NCBI GenBank assembly: GCA_045599585.1
Contig: JAZRWH010000133.1
Span: 1-6,402 of the forward strand
From: RGIG464 sp045599585
GTDB taxonomy: Bacteria; Myxococcota_A; Bradymonadia; UBA4248
Direction: 5' to 3'
DNA: 6,402 bases
The translations under genes and the position numbers were made by a program. The first letter of the stretch is position 1. Each line of letters opens with the position of its first letter. Below the pieces are notes generated by a model that worked only from the letters and a program-made list of their open reading frames with translations, was not told the DNA's origin and did no database searches. Positions 4,905 through 6,402 of this stretch are shown here, in pieces.

Positions 4905-6107
4905 TTATAATTTCAAATTATATTCCAGTACCTTACCTTTGCCACGCTGAATACAAATCATAGTGGCGCCGGGGTTTGAAGTTTTATGTAGCTTCATCGA
5001 GTAGTCATCAATCCCAATTATGCTCGGAATCCTCATTACATCACAGTTAACAGCGATATTTTCACTATAAGCATGATGTAGATGTCCTGAAATAATCAGA
5101 TTAATTGGCACATTGTACATTTGAGAATAATCTTTCTGCGCACGTTCCAGATCCTTGTCTTCTCCGTGATATCCGATAACATTACATCCTTGAATATTCT
5201 GGAAAATCATATCAGTTTCATTCTCGATGAATTCAATACGTTTGTTCTCACTATGCTGCGCTTTAATAAATGCCCAGATTACCTTACCCATATCTTCTTC
5301 TTCAAAAGTTCCCTTTGGAGCTCCGAGCATTCTAAGCTGACAATGATTTCCTTTTGAAGCCTGCGCATACTTAATATTGCAGAACATTGAAATCCTAGCC
5401 AGCCAAATTGAAATTGCCTGCGCATATTTAATCGCAGAGTCGATAACGCCGTATCTTAACTGCATAAGCTGTGAAACTCTAAGAATTCCATCGACTTGAT
5501 CGGCTAAATCCCATATGTAAAGTGTTGAAATATTTTCTTTAGTTACAATATCGATAGTTTTCGCTGCCAACTTCTCCATACGAGAGTAGAATACTTCAGG
5601 GCTATACTCATTAATAACCTCACCATTGAGACCCTTAATTGCAAATTCCGCCCCGAAATGGGCGTCACCAAATGCGAGCAGCCATGATTTTTCAGATTCC
5701 GGTTCATCTAGAGGCTCTAAAGTACACTGAATCGGCTCTAAAGTTTCTATAGCTTTCTCGATTTTTTCAACAATCAACTCATCACGAGCTTCTTGCCTTA
5801 GCCACCTGTTGTATTCAATTTTCTCAGTCTGCAGCTTTTTCTTTTCTTTTTCTAATTCGCGCTTTCTAAATGTATAATCTTCACTTACTGAATCTGAGTC
5901 AGTTATAGTTTTAGAAAATACATCTTCATAAAACGCTTTAGCATATTGATATGGCTTTCTGTACGCTGACTGGTCATACCACTCATCATCAGTCCTTAAA
6001 TTCTCATTAAACACTTCGCCAAGCTCATCCCAACTCATATCCAGTACACCATCATCCTTAGCCTGAGCTAATCGCCATATGTATTGCCTTTCATTTTCAT
6101 CAGGCAT
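4905..6107 (-). CDS. Calcineurin-like metallophosphatase (phage type) with an N-terminal helical and coiled-coil region
   Basis: The C-terminal two thirds carry the ordered metal-binding blocks of the calcineurin-like phosphoesterase fold: GDAHFG (D148, H150), WDLADQVDG (D200, D203), KGNHC (N254, H255), GYHGE (H314) and SGHLHH (H342, H344). These hold two metal ions and hydrolyse phosphoesters. Whether the substrate is DNA, RNA or a nucleotide cannot be said. The first 135 residues hold WSWDELGEV-like helical sequence, a YRKPYQYAK segment and a charged coiled coil (about 78-122), probably for partner or DNA binding. Two details differ from the common pattern: the second block has W for G before D200, and the third block reads GNHC, not GNHE or GNHD. 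The ATG at 6107 lacks a near ribosome binding site; AAAAGGAG at 6142-6135 is better spaced for ATT at 6125 or 6122, adding INLNK-type residues. Confidence 0.9.
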   Translation of the reverse strand: MPDENERQYIWRLAQAKDDGVLDMSWDELGEVFNENLRTDDEWYDQSAYRKPYQYAKAFYEDVFSKTITDSDSVSEDYTFRKRELEKEKKKLQTEKIEYNRWLRQEARDELIVEKIEKAIETLEPIQCTLEPLDEPESEKSWLLAFGDAHFGAEFAIKGLNGEVINEYSPEVFYSRMEKLAAKTIDIVTKENISTLYIWDLADQVDGILRVSQLMQLRYGVIDSAIKYAQAISIWLARISMFCNIKYAQASKGNHCQLRMLGAPKGTFEEEDMGKVIWAFIKAQHSENKRIEFIENETDMIFQNIQGCNVIGYHGEDKDLERAQKDYSQMYNVPINLIISGHLHHAYSENIAVNCDVMRIPSIIGIDDYSMKLHKTSNPGATMICIQRGKGKVLEYNLKL

Positions 6108-6134
6108 CTTGTTTAAATTAATAATATCTCCAAT

Positions 6135-6142
6135 CTCCTTTT
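6135..6142 (-). promoter_or_regulatory. Ribosome binding site AAAAGGAG of the metallophosphatase gene
   Basis: This strong site lies 9 bases before an in-frame ATT (6125-6123), with a second GGAG at 6131-6128 that is 5 bases before the next ATT (6122-6120). The annotated ATG is 27 bases past the first site and 20 past the second, both longer than normal. Confidence 0.5.
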
Positions 6143-6158
6143 CCCCAAATTTAGGTTT

Positions 6159-6332
6159 TTACTTTATACCGTGAAGAGCACGATACTCATCGAGTAACCT
6201 ATAAGTCTCGCGGGTTTCATCAACAAAGCGTGTCTTAGCACGAGCTTTCTTATTCTTCCCGATTACAGTGATTCTTGAATTTTTTGCGTGAGTTCTAATA
6301 TACTCCGCCTCTGACTTACTAACTTTAAACAA
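6159..6332 (-). CDS. Small basic phage protein of unknown function (57 residues, TTG start)
   Basis: This frame begins MFKVSKSEAEYIRTHAKNS and ends YRALHGIK. About a third of the residues are charged, with many Lys and Arg, and there is no membrane segment or cysteine. The pattern is strand or loop (RITVIGKNKKARAKTRFV) followed by a C-terminal helix (ETRETYRLLDEYRAL). Nucleic-acid or protein binding is possible, but I recognise no family. It starts at TTG: AAAGGAG (6346-6340) sits 7 bases before it, and there is no ATG in the frame. Its codons are those of the neighbours, and it fills the gap before the metallophosphatase without overlapping it. A finder limited to ATG starts or to a minimum length would miss it. 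Confidence 0.78.
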   Translation of the reverse strand: MFKVSKSEAEYIRTHAKNSRITVIGKNKKARAKTRFVDETRETYRLLDEYRALHGIK

Positions 6333-6402
6333 TATCTTTCTCCTTTAACTCTATATTTAAAAATCTAGAAGGGGTGCTCCACCGACGCCATCGCCTCATG
6401 TG
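6325..6402 (-). CDS. Possible C-terminal end of an upstream gene (cut by the window edge)
   Basis: One frame is open from the window edge to a TAA at 6327-6325 and ends NIELKEKDIV, which uses codons like its neighbours and would overlap the TTG gene by 8 bases, the same overlap as at the terL start. A second frame also runs open from the edge, ending SVEHPF at a TAG near 6366. A third is open for only a few codons after a TGA. The stretch is too short to decide, so the frame given is the preferred one only. Confidence 0.3.
   Translation of the reverse strand, partial: HMRRWRRWSTPSRFLNIELKEKDIV
6340..6346 (-). promoter_or_regulatory. Ribosome binding site AAAGGAG that fixes the TTG start of the 57-residue gene
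   Basis: A consensus site lies 7 bases before TTG (6332-6330). No ATG or GTG follows at a usable distance in any frame with a long reading frame. Confidence 0.7.

Overview
The window looks like part of a double-stranded DNA bacteriophage genome (or prophage) from a low-GC Gram-positive host, probably a Firmicute. The evidence is a full large terminase, a phage-style metallophosphatase, an HU-like protein, a dense tRNA array, AT-rich codons and strong AGGAGG-type ribosome binding sites. Everything I can support is on the minus strand, so transcription runs from high to low coordinates. The species cannot be named from the sequence.

In the order of transcription: (1) 6402-4362 holds a possible gene tail at the edge, a 57-residue basic protein with a TTG start, a 400-residue calcineurin-like metallophosphatase, an HU/IHF-family protein with a GTG start and a 79-residue unknown protein, all closely packed. 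(2) About 4277-3569 is roughly 700 bases with no convincing gene. It is richer in G+C than the flanking genes and full of short-range hairpins; I read it as a large structured noncoding RNA. (3) 3568-3173 is an array of five tRNA genes, each with encoded CCA: initiator fMet(CAT), Gln(TTG), Asn(GTT), Met or Ile2(CAT) and Lys(TTT). (4) 3139-1 is the DNA-packaging module: a 389-residue zinc-finger and coiled-coil protein in the small-terminase position, the large terminase TerL, and the start of a gene that by position may encode the portal.

The main point of interest is the noncoding block. A very large, hairpin-rich phage RNA directly upstream of tRNA genes matches the known setting of the giant ornate RNA classes GOLLD and ROOL. 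I cannot run a covariance search, so the class is inferred and a new class is possible. The second point is the initiator tRNA, which carries all the standard initiator features. It sits among genes that often seem to start at non-AUG codons: GTG and TTG are clear, and two AUU starts are possible. The array leads directly into the packaging genes (33 bases from the last tRNA to the first ATG), so the large RNA, the tRNAs and the packaging messages may share one transcript that is cut by tRNA-processing enzymes.
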